From NCBI GenBank assembly GCA_016840945.1, contig JAEORJ010000211.1, positions 1 to 23,076 of the forward strand: a stretch of 23,076 nt of DNA, in the 5' to 3' direction. This document shows, piece after piece, positions 1 to 7,916 of the stretch. Positions within the stretch are counted from its first letter, which is position 1, and every line of letters starts with the position of its first letter. The position numbers were made by a program, and so were the translations under genes. This DNA is from Candidatus Gerdarchaeota archaeon (GTDB taxonomy: Archaea > Asgardarchaeota > Heimdallarchaeia > JABLTI01). The notes under the pieces are model-generated. The model saw only the letters and a list, made by a program, of their open reading frames with translations. It was not told the DNA's origin and made no database searches.

Positions 1-682
1 ATTCTTTTAATGCTGAAATAATTGTGTGCAAATTTGGTGTAGGATCCCCACCAACTAAATTAATATTCTTTGCTCCTTCTTTTCTTAATTCCTCAGCTAG
101 TAATGCTATTTTTTTTGGTGATGCTAAAACCCCACCAATAATTCTTTTTGTTGACTCATCACACCACTCTTGTGATATATCATGATTTTGGCAAAATACA
201 CAGCTAAAAGTGCAACCAGCAAAGAAAATTGTTCCGCTAGGGACTAGCACCGATTCTTCACCTGAGTGTAGAAAGGCTGATGATACAATTGATTCGCTGC
301 CTAATTTACAATATCCTACCTCTCCATTTAACCTATTAACTTTGCATCTTCTTTCACAGAAATGGCAATTTTCTAGAATTTTATAAGCGATTGCTTCTTT
401 TAAATCAAGAAATGAAGTTTCAGGAGTTTTCAATTCATCTAAGATTAATTCCCCGTTATCTATTTGTAATAATATATCATGAAAGCTTGTAGCTATTTTA
501 TCATGTGCTTCCCAGAGCTTTTCTAATGATGTATCAAGAGCAATATCCGCAGGAATTTTTTTGGTAATGAGATAGCGAGCTTTTTTTGCCTTATCTAATA
601 TTGCCCGATAACGAGGATATCGTTCTTGAACTATTGGATTTTTCCAGACATTAACTGCATCAGGGCGATAAAGGAACCACAT
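1..682 (-). CDS. Radical SAM protein, PflX-like (COG1313), C-terminal part cut by window edge
   Basis: This reading frame was translated by hand and runs off the left edge, so about 227 N-terminal residues are visible. The N-terminal third holds a CxxC..C zinc-like module (LENCHFCERRCKVNRLNG, followed by GEVGYCKLG). Further on is the radical SAM cluster motif CxxxCxxC in FFAGCTFSCVFCQNHDISQE, then a glycine-rich SAM-binding segment NINLVGGDPTPNLHT. This order (Cys module, then CxxxCxxC, then GGDPTPN) is what I know from the putative pyruvate formate-lyase activating enzyme family PflX/COG1313. Its real substrate is generally unknown, so the family name does not prove glycyl-radical activation. 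I chose the ATG at 682; an in-frame GTG at 712 is also open, and neither has a clear Shine-Dalgarno. The gene is divergent from the C_GCAxxG_C_C gene. Family assignment is confident, function is not. Confidence 0.88.
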   Translation of the reverse strand, partial: MWFLYRPDAVNVWKNPIVQERYPRYRAILDKAKKARYLITKKIPADIALDTSLEKLWEAHDKIATSFHDILLQIDNGELILDELKTPETSFLDLKEAIAYKILENCHFCERRCKVNRLNGEVGYCKLGSESIVSSAFLHSGEESVLVPSGTIFFAGCTFSCVFCQNHDISQEWCDESTKRIIGGVLASPKKIALLAEELRKEGAKNINLVGGDPTPNLHTIISALKE

Positions 683-798
683 AGCCAAATCAACTTGTAC
701 ATTGCTATGCACATTATTATAATTTTGATTATATTTTTATTCCCTAAAACTGAAAGGTATTTGATTAAAATAACTAATTCCTTAGAGGTTTGAAATAA

Positions 799-1254
799 GT
801 GTACGAAGAAGCGATTGATAAAGCACTTTCATTTTTCAATGGTAATTATAGCTGCTCACAGGCTGTTTTACGTTCAGTTTTAGAAGAACGTAATGTGTTT
901 TTTGATGAAGCACCAGCAATTTCATCAGCATTTGGTGGTGGGATAGCAGGTAGAGGTGGGATATGTGGTGCTGTTTCTGGGGCAATTATGGCTATTGGTG
1001 TTCTAGCTGTCCAAACTTCCGACGATTTTTTGGAACAAAAACAAGCAGCTCGAGATATAACAAATGAATTCATAAAACAATTTGAAGCTCGTTATAAAAC
1101 GATTAACTGTAATGAGTTAATTGGCATTAAGGGAAATGACCCTGAAGAAAAACAACGTGCCAGAGATGCTGGCATATATCGTGAAAGGTGTCCCATTTTC
1201 GTTTCAGATGCTGTGCGAATTGTTTTGGATTTGTTTCCAGAAAAAGAAGGATAG
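799..1254 (+). CDS. C_GCAxxG_C_C family redox protein
   Basis: This 151-residue protein carries the cysteine pattern that defines the C_GCAxxG_C_C family: C19 in NYSCSQAV, C56 in the glycine-rich core AFGGGIAGRGGICGAVSGA, C104 in INCNELIG and C131 in ERCPIFVSDAV. The hydrophobic stretch at residues 57-71 is part of that core rather than a clear transmembrane helix. The family is common in anaerobes, often near redox proteins, and is presumed to bind a cofactor or metal through the cysteines; the reaction is not known. The start is GTG, supported by a Shine-Dalgarno-like GAGGT at 785-789. The gene ends 30 bases from the convergent FAD dehydrogenase, with a hairpin in between. The neighbouring lactate/glycolate dehydrogenase and radical SAM genes suggest an anaerobic redox setting, which is inference. 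Confidence 0.87.
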   Translation: MYEEAIDKALSFFNGNYSCSQAVLRSVLEERNVFFDEAPAISSAFGGGIAGRGGICGAVSGAIMAIGVLAVQTSDDFLEQKQAARDITNEFIKQFEARYKTINCNELIGIKGNDPEEKQRARDAGIYRERCPIFVSDAVRIVLDLFPEKEG

Positions 1255-1255
1255 A

Positions 1256-1280
1256 TTTGAATCGAGATAATCGATTCAAA
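1256..1280. terminator. Hairpin between convergent genes
   Basis: A perfect 9-bp inverted repeat (TTTGAATCG and CGATTCAAA, 7-base loop) fills the gap between the stop codons of the C_GCAxxG_C_C gene and the FAD dehydrogenase. Its place suggests a two-way transcription end point or RNA 3' end stabiliser. Archaeal termination usually depends mainly on T-tracts, so the role of the hairpin is inferred. Confidence 0.5.
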
Positions 1281-1284
1281 ATTC

Positions 1285-2676
1285 CTATAATACTAATTCT
1301 GCAAGCTCCTCTAAGGTGCAATCCAATAAAAATGGATTAAATTGGTTGCCAAGGATTTTTGTTAATTCAACAAGTCGTTTGTGTTTTTCTGTTGCTTTTG
1401 AGTAAGGCCATTTATGCTCTGGTTTAGGAGTAATACCCAAATCTTCACAAGTTTTCACCAAATCGACTATTGCATCAAAAACGACCTTTGCATTCATAAT
1501 GTCAGGTCTGTTTTCTCTAGAATGCATGATAATTCCATAGAGTTGTTCATCACCAAAATACCAAGCAGATGGGGCATGACCGAATTTTATAAATGGTTCA
1601 AAAGTATGAGTTCTTAATGTCGAATTTATTCTATTGATTATTTCTTCAAATCTTAATAGATTATCACCATAAATCCCATAGCCCTCAAATAATGCCATTT
1701 GATAACCATTTGGTGGATTTCTTTTAGCCATTTTTACTCTAATATCTTTTAATTTCTCAAATTCCTTGATGTCCAAAGGCAAATATTCAACACTATCAAT
1801 TTCTTTGCAAATGATTTGTATTTTCTCATCGTACTTTGCAGGATATTGAAGTATAAACATTGGTGGAAAAGTTTTACCTGAGATGTCTGGGTGATGAGCT
1901 TCAACTATCGTTTCACCATATGTTAATGGGATTTTACTTGCTATTAATTCAAAGATTAATTTCCCAAAATTATCCAAATTTTTAGCTCTAATAGTGCAAT
2001 AACTTTGGGGTACTTTTTCTGGTAGGGGCTTTATTTTAACCTTTAATTTGGAGACAAAACCCAGTGCGCCATGTGAACCTGCAACATCGATTAAGCTTAA
2101 ATTCATATCTTGTAATTGTTTTCCTAACTCTTTATCGGAACATATGATTTTGGCTTTTCTTACATCATTATCTACTTTTTCAATAATGATTTTATTATTA
2201 TAGTAATCAAGCATTTCAACTGATAGAACATTATCAACCATTGTGCCAGCAAGCCAGGTATCATTTCCACCACCATCAGTACTTAAGATACCACCTAATG
2301 TAGCAATATCTCTGCTAGAAGGAGCAACAAAGAATTTCCAATTTGGATCTTTTTTCTGAATTTCTTCATTTAATTCATCAGGTGTTAGACCAGGATCAGC
2401 TATTGCATAACCTTCTTTGAAGTTTATCTCATGAACTCTTTTTAATCTCATAGAACTAATTACTACTTTTTTACGAGAGCCACCAGTACAAGCACCACTC
2501 ATACCTGAACCTCCACCTTTGCTGGTTATTGGTAAATTGTGATCTTTAGCATAATCAATAGCCACCTTGATTTCAAGTTCATCTTTAGGAGTAAAAACCT
2601 CAATATTTGATTTAGGATCTATTTTTTGAAAAATAGATGCATTTGCACCTGCAATATAACGCTTTAATCGTTCCAT
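1285..2676 (-). CDS. FAD-linked D-lactate/glycolate dehydrogenase subunit (GlcD/Dld-like)
   Basis: This 463-residue protein belongs to the PCMH-type FAD oxidoreductases. The N-terminal half is the FAD-binding domain: the phosphate loop SKGGGSGMSGACTGG (about 52-66), ADPGLTPDEL, and APSSRDIATLGGILSTDGGG (118-137), which contacts the flavin. The C-terminal half matches the FAD-oxidase C-terminal cap, with HAPSAW and late His residues as in D-lactate and glycolate dehydrogenases. It would oxidise a 2-hydroxyacid to a 2-oxoacid and pass electrons to the Fe-S protein encoded just upstream. Its ATG overlaps the TAA of that gene by one base (TAATG) and is preceded by a strong GAGGAGG site inside the upstream gene, so the two are translated from one message. 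D-lactate, glycolate or another 2-hydroxyacid remain possible substrates. Confidence 0.88.
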   Translation of the reverse strand: MERLKRYIAGANASIFQKIDPKSNIEVFTPKDELEIKVAIDYAKDHNLPITSKGGGSGMSGACTGGSRKKVVISSMRLKRVHEINFKEGYAIADPGLTPDELNEEIQKKDPNWKFFVAPSSRDIATLGGILSTDGGGNDTWLAGTMVDNVLSVEMLDYYNNKIIIEKVDNDVRKAKIICSDKELGKQLQDMNLSLIDVAGSHGALGFVSKLKVKIKPLPEKVPQSYCTIRAKNLDNFGKLIFELIASKIPLTYGETIVEAHHPDISGKTFPPMFILQYPAKYDEKIQIICKEIDSVEYLPLDIKEFEKLKDIRVKMAKRNPPNGYQMALFEGYGIYGDNLLRFEEIINRINSTLRTHTFEPFIKFGHAPSAWYFGDEQLYGIIMHSRENRPDIMNAKVVFDAIVDLVKTCEDLGITPKPEHKWPYSKATEKHKRLVELTKILGNQFNPFLLDCTLEELAELVL

Positions 2677-3818
2677 TATGATTCCTCCTCAAGGTTTAAA
2701 GCTTTTACAAGATACTCAGCTATGTCCCAAGTTGTTACCCCATTTTGTTCAAATTGCTCCAAACAAGATGGGCAACATGTTACTACACAAGTATCTTCTG
2801 CTTTTAGTTTCTCTTTGTCAATTCTATCTTCCATTATTTGCTGAGCTAATTGCTCATCTGTTACCCGCAACATGCCACCGCCCCCACAACATGAAGGTTC
2901 CATTTCAACAACATCAATCCCCATCTTCCTCATTAAAGAGCGAGGAGCTTCAGTAACTTCATCATTTCTAAATAATTCACATGGATCATGGTATTTTAGT
3001 TGAATGTTTAATTTATTAGGTACTGTATCGATCATTTCATCAAAATATTCTGTAATATGTTGAACCTTAATTGAAGGATCAAGATTATGATGATCGATAA
3101 GCGCTTCCAAGCACCCAGGACAATCAGTAATAACTCTTTTGGCGCCGGTTTTATGGATAACCTCTGTATTATGTTTTCGCATAATATCTGCTTCTTCAGT
3201 TTTCCCTAAAAGATCTAAAGGATGGCCACAACAATATTCCTCACCACCAAGGATTATATAATTTTCATCTAAATGTTCCATTACCTTTAAAATGGACTTC
3301 AAAACGCTAGCATGCCTATTTCTAAAAGACATCAGACAACCCACAAATAAAATAGTGTCTCCCTTCATACCATCTGAATAAACTCTATCATCAATATCTG
3401 GAAAGTCATCATACAATTCCATAGTCCATGTTTCAGCTCGCATTTCATTATCGAGACCATAGACATTCTTTTCATCGCTAATATTATCACCAATCTGAAC
3501 CAGTTTTGGAAAGTGTTCAATATTATCTTTTCTAACATCTTTGAAAATATCAGTCAGTTTTACTTCGGACGAACAGGTTTCTACACATCGACCGCAAACT
3601 GCACAGGTGAAAATCGTTTTAGCAAAATCCTTTTCCAAATCATCATCAATATCATCAGGAAAAGCATCTTTTAATTTAAGATAATACAGCTTTCCTCTAG
3701 GCGAAAAGCTTTCATCTTTAGTTGCTCTATAAACTGGACAGATGAGTATACATGAACCACATTGTACGCATTTTTTCAGCAACTCATCCACTTTTTCTGA
3801 ATGGGAAGTCATGATCAT
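2676..3818 (-). CDS. Fe-S electron-transfer subunit, GlpC/HdrD-like with two CCG domains
   Basis: This 380-residue protein begins with two [4Fe-4S] ferredoxin motifs: C17/C20/C23/C27 followed by P28, and C72/C75/C78/C82. The rest carries two CCG (cysteine-rich) domains, seen in GCLMSF, EEYCCGHPLD, DCPGCLE, then HDPCELF, PSCCGGGGM and CCPSCLEQF. This is the layout of GlpC, GlcF, LldE and HdrD subunits, which pass electrons from a flavin dehydrogenase to a quinone, disulfide or other acceptor. It lacks membrane helices, so a soluble or peripheral complex is likely. It is the first gene of the operon with the FAD subunit. Two ATGs compete (3818 and 3812); an AAGGA lies 4 and 10 bases before them, so the shorter start is quite possible. 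The electron acceptor cannot be told from the sequence. Confidence 0.87.
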   Translation of the reverse strand: MIMTSHSEKVDELLKKCVQCGSCILICPVYRATKDESFSPRGKLYYLKLKDAFPDDIDDDLEKDFAKTIFTCAVCGRCVETCSSEVKLTDIFKDVRKDNIEHFPKLVQIGDNISDEKNVYGLDNEMRAETWTMELYDDFPDIDDRVYSDGMKGDTILFVGCLMSFRNRHASVLKSILKVMEHLDENYIILGGEEYCCGHPLDLLGKTEEADIMRKHNTEVIHKTGAKRVITDCPGCLEALIDHHNLDPSIKVQHITEYFDEMIDTVPNKLNIQLKYHDPCELFRNDEVTEAPRSLMRKMGIDVVEMEPSCCGGGGMLRVTDEQLAQQIMEDRIDKEKLKAEDTCVVTCCPSCLEQFEQNGVTTWDIAEYLVKALNLEEES

Positions 3819-3992
3819 ATAATCCTTGTTTGTGTTATTTTAAAATTGCAAATTAATATTGTTAATAAATGTAATTTTAAATTTAATCTTGCGATTCATA
3901 AAGAGTGAAAAAGATAATTATTATTTTATTGGTTCGAACGAAAAAACAATTTTTGCCGTAAGAAATGAATTAAAAAATCAATTAGCATTCAT

Positions 3993-3999
3993 TTTATAT
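3993..3999 (+). promoter_or_regulatory. TATA box for triple longin-like gene
   Basis: TTATATC lies about 25-30 bases before the TTG/ATG start region of the next gene. The usual archaeal spacing puts the transcript start near 4020-4025, so the message would have almost no leader. This fits the absence of a Shine-Dalgarno there. Confidence 0.4.
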
Positions 4000-4030
4000 C
4001 TAAAATAAGATTTACTTATGGTTGAATACT

Positions 4031-5386
4031 ATGACTTCAAAAGAGATCGAAGGAACAAGGCTTGCGGAAAAATTCTACAATTCTATACGGGGATTTATTG
4101 TTATAGAAGAATCGGGATTACCAAAATACATTGAATTTCTTACCGAAGAACAAGTGGATGTTATTTTAATAGCAGGATTACTTACGGGATTACAAGCACT
4201 AGCTGAAGTCATTAGTGAGGAAAAAATCAAGTCTATTGAAACATCAAATTCAAAGTTTATTTTTGAAATGAGAGAGCAGTATTTCTATGTCCTTTGGATT
4301 GAGAAAAAAATAGCTAACATTGATCTTTATGAATCATATATTATGAAGATTATTTCAAGATTTGAAGGAGCTAGCAGTTATGAAAGTGATAACACGTTAC
4401 TAATTTCAAACCTTACTGAAACACCTGATTATGAAAAATTCGGACAACGGTTAGTACGACATCAAACAGAAGACAGTAAATATAATGATTTCTTTGCTAT
4501 GCTTTTAGCTGAAGGATCAACTAAAGAAGAGCTCAATGTTATACAAGAACAATTTTCGGGGATTGATGGTGTTCTAATTATTAGCAATGAGGGGAAAATC
4601 ATTCATTCCGAATTCCCTCGTGGAAAACCTATTTTCGATATTCCAACACTAACAAACTTTCTAGTTGGATTAAGAATGTCTTTCAGAAATCTTGATCCAA
4701 GTTATATTGAGGAAATTACTACTCCAAATTACCGTTTCATTATAAAAGATCATAAGGATTATTTCTATGTTTTTGAAGTTATTAAGAACCTAGTAAATGA
4801 AGCAAAACTCGAAAATACAATTCAAAGGATAATTAGTCGTTATGAGGGATTACGTCATAAAGTAGATGAAAATATTGTTTTATTAAAAAATCTAGGTGAA
4901 GTTCCCGAGCACGAACTTCTAGGACAATTATCTTTAGAAATGAGAGAGTTAAAAGAGGAACCTACAAAAGGGGAAATAACTTCGTTACAGCGACAAGCGA
5001 GTAGAATTTCTTTTGGCACCAAAAATGCAAACTGGAGTAGAGAGGAAGAACAACTTTACAATTTCATGGATATTTTTACTGAGATTTTCATGGTTGGCAT
5101 AGTTACTCCTAAAAATCGATTCTTCATCATGAAAAAAGTCATGGATGCTAATGATTGGATTGACTCAGCGAATAATTTAGAGATTGAAAAACTATTGGCT
5201 CTTACTCAATTAAGTGACTCGCAACATCCAACAAAATTAAAACAAGGGGATAAAGACTTTCTATTATTACGTATTACTGATAGTACAGTGTTGTTTGTTT
5301 TAGTAGAGAATTCCAAATTAGCTTTAGAGAATTTTATGTTAAGATTACCAAAAGTGCTTCAGCGAATTAGTCAAAACCTTACTTAG
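4031..5386 (+). CDS. Triple longin-like domain protein
   Basis: The protein (451 residues from the ATG) consists of three similar blocks. Block 1 (about 12-112) runs GFIVIEESGLPKYIEF, VDVILIAGLLTGLQALAEV, IKSIETSNSKFIFE, YFYVLWIEKK, YESYIMKIISRFEG. Block 2 (about 175-280) repeats this with DGVLIISNEGKIIHSEF, LTNFLVGLRMSFRNL, YIEEITTPNYRFII, DYFYVFEVIKN, IQRIISRYEG. Block 3 (about 345-448) is more diverged (MVGIVTPKNRFFIMKKV, FLLLRITDSTVLFVLVE). The order beta-beta-alpha-beta-beta-beta-alpha is that of longin rather than roadblock folds. There are no membrane helices. The same block opens the membrane protein at 9541. Longins are adaptor modules, often for small GTPases, so a scaffold role is inferred. 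An in-frame TTG at 4022 is an alternative start; neither has a Shine-Dalgarno. The 3' end overlaps endonuclease Q by 8 bases, tail to tail. Confidence 0.7.
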   Translation: MTSKEIEGTRLAEKFYNSIRGFIVIEESGLPKYIEFLTEEQVDVILIAGLLTGLQALAEVISEEKIKSIETSNSKFIFEMREQYFYVLWIEKKIANIDLYESYIMKIISRFEGASSYESDNTLLISNLTETPDYEKFGQRLVRHQTEDSKYNDFFAMLLAEGSTKEELNVIQEQFSGIDGVLIISNEGKIIHSEFPRGKPIFDIPTLTNFLVGLRMSFRNLDPSYIEEITTPNYRFIIKDHKDYFYVFEVIKNLVNEAKLENTIQRIISRYEGLRHKVDENIVLLKNLGEVPEHELLGQLSLEMRELKEEPTKGEITSLQRQASRISFGTKNANWSREEEQLYNFMDIFTEIFMVGIVTPKNRFFIMKKVMDANDWIDSANNLEIEKLLALTQLSDSQHPTKLKQGDKDFLLLRITDSTVLFVLVENSKLALENFMLRLPKVLQRISQNLT

Positions 5387-6779
5387 AGAAATCATCTAAA
5401 GTTGTTTGTTTTTTGAATTTTGGATTGCCTTTAACAATAGCAATATCATGATAACTGGAAGTTTTACCAATAGTTAGCTCACCATAGCTACCGTCAAAAC
5501 CTGGTGGATCAAAGCAGAAATTACCTTTACGTACCTCTATTATAGCTGAAGCAATTTCATCATCAACTAATTGTTTAAGGATTTGTTCTAAGACATCAAT
5601 TTTGGTTGTCCATAATTTACACTCATTGCCAAGTGCACCAATAATTATGTCATATTGCTGACGAACTGCTTTGGAATTGGGGGTTTTAACTCCTAAACTA
5701 AAAGCCAAGATTTCAGCTAATGGCACCATTCGATAGAAATTTCTTTTCTTACTATAAAATTTACCATATTCTCTTTCTGACCCTTGATCTCTCGAGAGCT
5801 CGATAGCTCTCTGTAATACACCAGGTTCTAATGACATATCACAAAGAGGACAAATCATATCTGCAGGAGCTTCATCAGGAGAATAAACACAAAATTCATC
5901 AGCTTTATGGCCACGAATGCCACCCCTATGTCCTGTTAAGAAATATCTTCCTTCGGAAGGGTGGAATTCAGCAGTATAACAAACCTTGTTATTTCGCAAA
6001 GCATCTATTAGTTCTTTGAAGGTTAGTTTTTTCATATCCAAACTGGTTAATTCTCGACCTAAACGATTTAGCGCTGCTGAATGGGCGTCACTATTAGATA
6101 TTAATGTTAATTTATCTAATTCAGGAATTAATGTTGTAACTGTTGGATCAGCACTCAGACCTGTTTCAAATGCATGTATTCTTTCTGCTGCATCGCCAAA
6201 AAAATCAGCCATATAAGTGATGGAGGGTTTTGGGCCATAAATACCAAGAGGGACTAGTACATGAGCTGGGAAAAATTCTACTAGTGGATTAATATCTAGT
6301 AATGCATTTATGCGTTCACCTACTTCTTCAGCACTATTATTAGTGATAAATGGTCTACCCATAGAATTCTTTACTTCAAATTTATCCAACAGCATAATAG
6401 CTTCTTCAACAGAAGCAAAATCAGGCCATAAAAATACACAATGAACATTTTTTCGATAAGTATCTATTGGAGCAGTGATAGCTAATTCAGTTTGAAGAAC
6501 GAATTTGGTTTGACTTTCGGTTTTGGTCGCTCCTTTTAATTCAAACACACCATTATCTTCTGAATCTACCAATTGTCCTTTAAGAATATCCAACCATGGC
6601 TGATATAGGCAATCACCAGTTCCAACAAGGTTAACGCCTTTTTTAGGCATATTAATGATTGCTGTTTGTAAATCTAAACTACCAGTACCACCAGCATACG
6701 ATGAATGGCAATGTAAATCTACTACCACTCCTTTCTGGAATTCTTCTGAAAGATTTTCTTGTGTTTGAAGAGCAGTCAT
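5379..6779 (-). CDS. endoQ: Endonuclease Q (PHP-type repair nuclease) with C-terminal PIP box
   Basis: This 466-residue protein matches the archaeal EndoQ family. Residues 18-30 give the PHP metal motif VVDLHCHSSYAGG (H23, H25). Next come GTGDCLYQPWL (53-63), a His in VHCVFLWPDF, EFFPAHVLVPLGIYGPKP, and SNSDAHSAALNRLGRE with a metal-binding Asp and His. A Cys cluster (EFCVYSP, ICPLCDMSL) marks the family's zinc finger. EndoQ cuts DNA on the 5' side of deaminated bases (uracil, hypoxanthine, xanthine) and abasic sites. The extreme C-terminus KQTTLDDFSK fits a PCNA-interacting peptide (Q458, L461, F464), in line with the known EndoQ-PCNA link in Thermococcales. The ATG has no obvious strong Shine-Dalgarno. 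It overlaps the convergent longin-like gene by 8 bases; no repair gene lies next to it. Confidence 0.9.
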   Translation of the reverse strand: MTALQTQENLSEEFQKGVVVDLHCHSSYAGGTGSLDLQTAIINMPKKGVNLVGTGDCLYQPWLDILKGQLVDSEDNGVFELKGATKTESQTKFVLQTELAITAPIDTYRKNVHCVFLWPDFASVEEAIMLLDKFEVKNSMGRPFITNNSAEEVGERINALLDINPLVEFFPAHVLVPLGIYGPKPSITYMADFFGDAAERIHAFETGLSADPTVTTLIPELDKLTLISNSDAHSAALNRLGRELTSLDMKKLTFKELIDALRNNKVCYTAEFHPSEGRYFLTGHRGGIRGHKADEFCVYSPDEAPADMICPLCDMSLEPGVLQRAIELSRDQGSEREYGKFYSKKRNFYRMVPLAEILAFSLGVKTPNSKAVRQQYDIIIGALGNECKLWTTKIDVLEQILKQLVDDEIASAIIEVRKGNFCFDPPGFDGSYGELTIGKTSSYHDIAIVKGNPKFKKQTTLDDFSK

Positions 6780-6977
6780 TTTTAGTCACCAAAATATTAC
6801 CATAGTGCTATAAGAATGCTTCTCGAAAACCTAAAATCCAATAATTAACAAGTCATATATCATTAATTTAAAAACATGGGGCGAATACCCTTAAAATGAT
6901 GAAAAACACATAAGGAAAAATAATAAACGAAATAAAAAGATTAAAAAAGAAAAGAAAATGGAAAAAGAATGAAGAAT

Positions 6978-7084
6978 GGGCTGATAGATCAGACTGGAAG
7001 ATCGCCTGATTTGCATTCAGGAGGCCGCGAGTTCAATGGTTTGTTGTTGCGACAACAACCGGACACATCTCGCTCAGTCCACCA
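6978..7084 (+). tRNA. tRNA-Ala(UGC) with T-loop intron
   Basis: The cloverleaf can be drawn in full. The acceptor stem is GGGCTGA with TCAGTCC and holds the G3-U70 wobble pair that is the alanine identity mark. The D-stem is GATC/GATC, and the anticodon stem CCTGA/TCAGG encloses the loop TTTGCAT with anticodon TGC. The variable loop is AGGCC and the T-stem GCGAG/CTCGC. Discriminator A is followed by an encoded CCA (7082-7084). The T-loop is interrupted after TTCAA by a 30-base insert; removing it restores the standard TTCAAAT. Confidence 0.93.
7037..7066 (+). other. Intron of tRNA-Ala between positions 58 and 59 (T-loop)
   Basis: The 30-base insert forms a bulge-helix-bulge substrate: central helix GTTC with GGAC, bulges AA^T and AC^A cut after their second base, and an inner stem starting GG/CC and continuing TTGTTG with CAACAA around a short loop. 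Cutting there joins TTCAA to ATCTCGC. This is a non-canonical position; most archaeal tRNA introns sit at 37/38. The outer helix is only partly paired, so the exact cut could shift by a base. Confidence 0.85.
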
Positions 7085-7110
7085 TTTCTCACTTTACCTA
7101 TCATTACCTT

Positions 7111-7719
7111 TTATCTTATATTATTTCTTATTTCTGCATCTGTTTTAACTTTTCTTATTGCTCTTTGAGGTCTTAATCCTCTTGCTATCCATCTTAAACA
7201 ATTTAATGTCATAGATTCATCCATTTCTTCTGTTTTTATTTGGTCTATAATCCTTTGTGGAATCATTTTGTGTAACGTTTCAAATTTTAATCTTGAAAAA
7301 CCATCCACTCCTCCTGTTTTTAAATTTGCAAAGTGCTTAAAACGTAACTGTGTATTTTTCATACGATTTATTTCATCAATTCCTTTTCTACAAATTGGAT
7401 TTATTCTATATCCTGTAGGAGTAGTATATTCTAATTTTTCCTCCCATTCCCCTTCAATTATAAATTGTCTTCTATAATCAGGATTAATTAAGAATTTTGA
7501 AACAAAATGATGAAATCTAGCGGTACCTATAGACCAATCATATTCTAGTCTATATTGAGCTATTTTTTCATTTTGATTATAAACTAGAATTTTAATATCA
7601 TAAGTTAGCTCATCCCCATCTTTTAGCATATCTAAAATATCATCCTCTGATGTTAAATCTTGAAAAATGATAGTTATAGATTCTTTTTCTATTATTATTT
7701 TTGACTCTGATTCTTCCAA
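7111..7719 (-). CDS. Hypothetical protein
   Basis: This 202-residue soluble protein starts with TTG and has no clear Shine-Dalgarno. I do not recognise a family. The N-terminal half looks mainly beta (KIIIEKESITIIFQDL, LTYDIKILVYNQNEKIAQYRLEYDW), followed by aromatic-rich segments around TARFHHFVSKFLINPDYRRQF. The last 90 residues are basic and helical (NRMKNTQLRFKHFANL, SMTLNCLRWIARGLRPQRAI). The basic tail might contact nucleic acid or membrane, which is a guess. It lies 26 bases from the 3' end of tRNA-Ala, pointing towards it. The next upstream gene on the same strand is about 200 bases away, so it is probably transcribed on its own. It is likely real because of its length and even codon use, but its function is unknown. 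Confidence 0.6.
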   Translation of the reverse strand: MEESESKIIIEKESITIIFQDLTSEDDILDMLKDGDELTYDIKILVYNQNEKIAQYRLEYDWSIGTARFHHFVSKFLINPDYRRQFIIEGEWEEKLEYTTPTGYRINPICRKGIDEINRMKNTQLRFKHFANLKTGGVDGFSRLKFETLHKMIPQRIIDQIKTEEMDESMTLNCLRWIARGLRPQRAIRKVKTDAEIRNNIR

Positions 7720-7916
7720 TTAAATACACTCAAATTATTTCTTGTATTTAATTTCTAATTTTTACTTAAAAAACCAACAAAAATATAATTATTGCTTTTT
7801 AATAGAGAAAATTCAATCGATGAATACCTACACTACAAATTAAAGAATATATGTATAGCTAATTTTGGACTATCAGTTAAAGTTTACCTATTCAGATATA
7901 TTTTATTTCCAGTTTT

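Noticed and set aside
6896..6984. Possible C/D-box RNA (ATGATGA at 6896, CTGA at 6981)
   Set aside because: The spacing is too long for a usual archaeal C/D RNA, the CTGA is part of the tRNA-Ala acceptor stem, and no inner boxes or terminal stem are seen.
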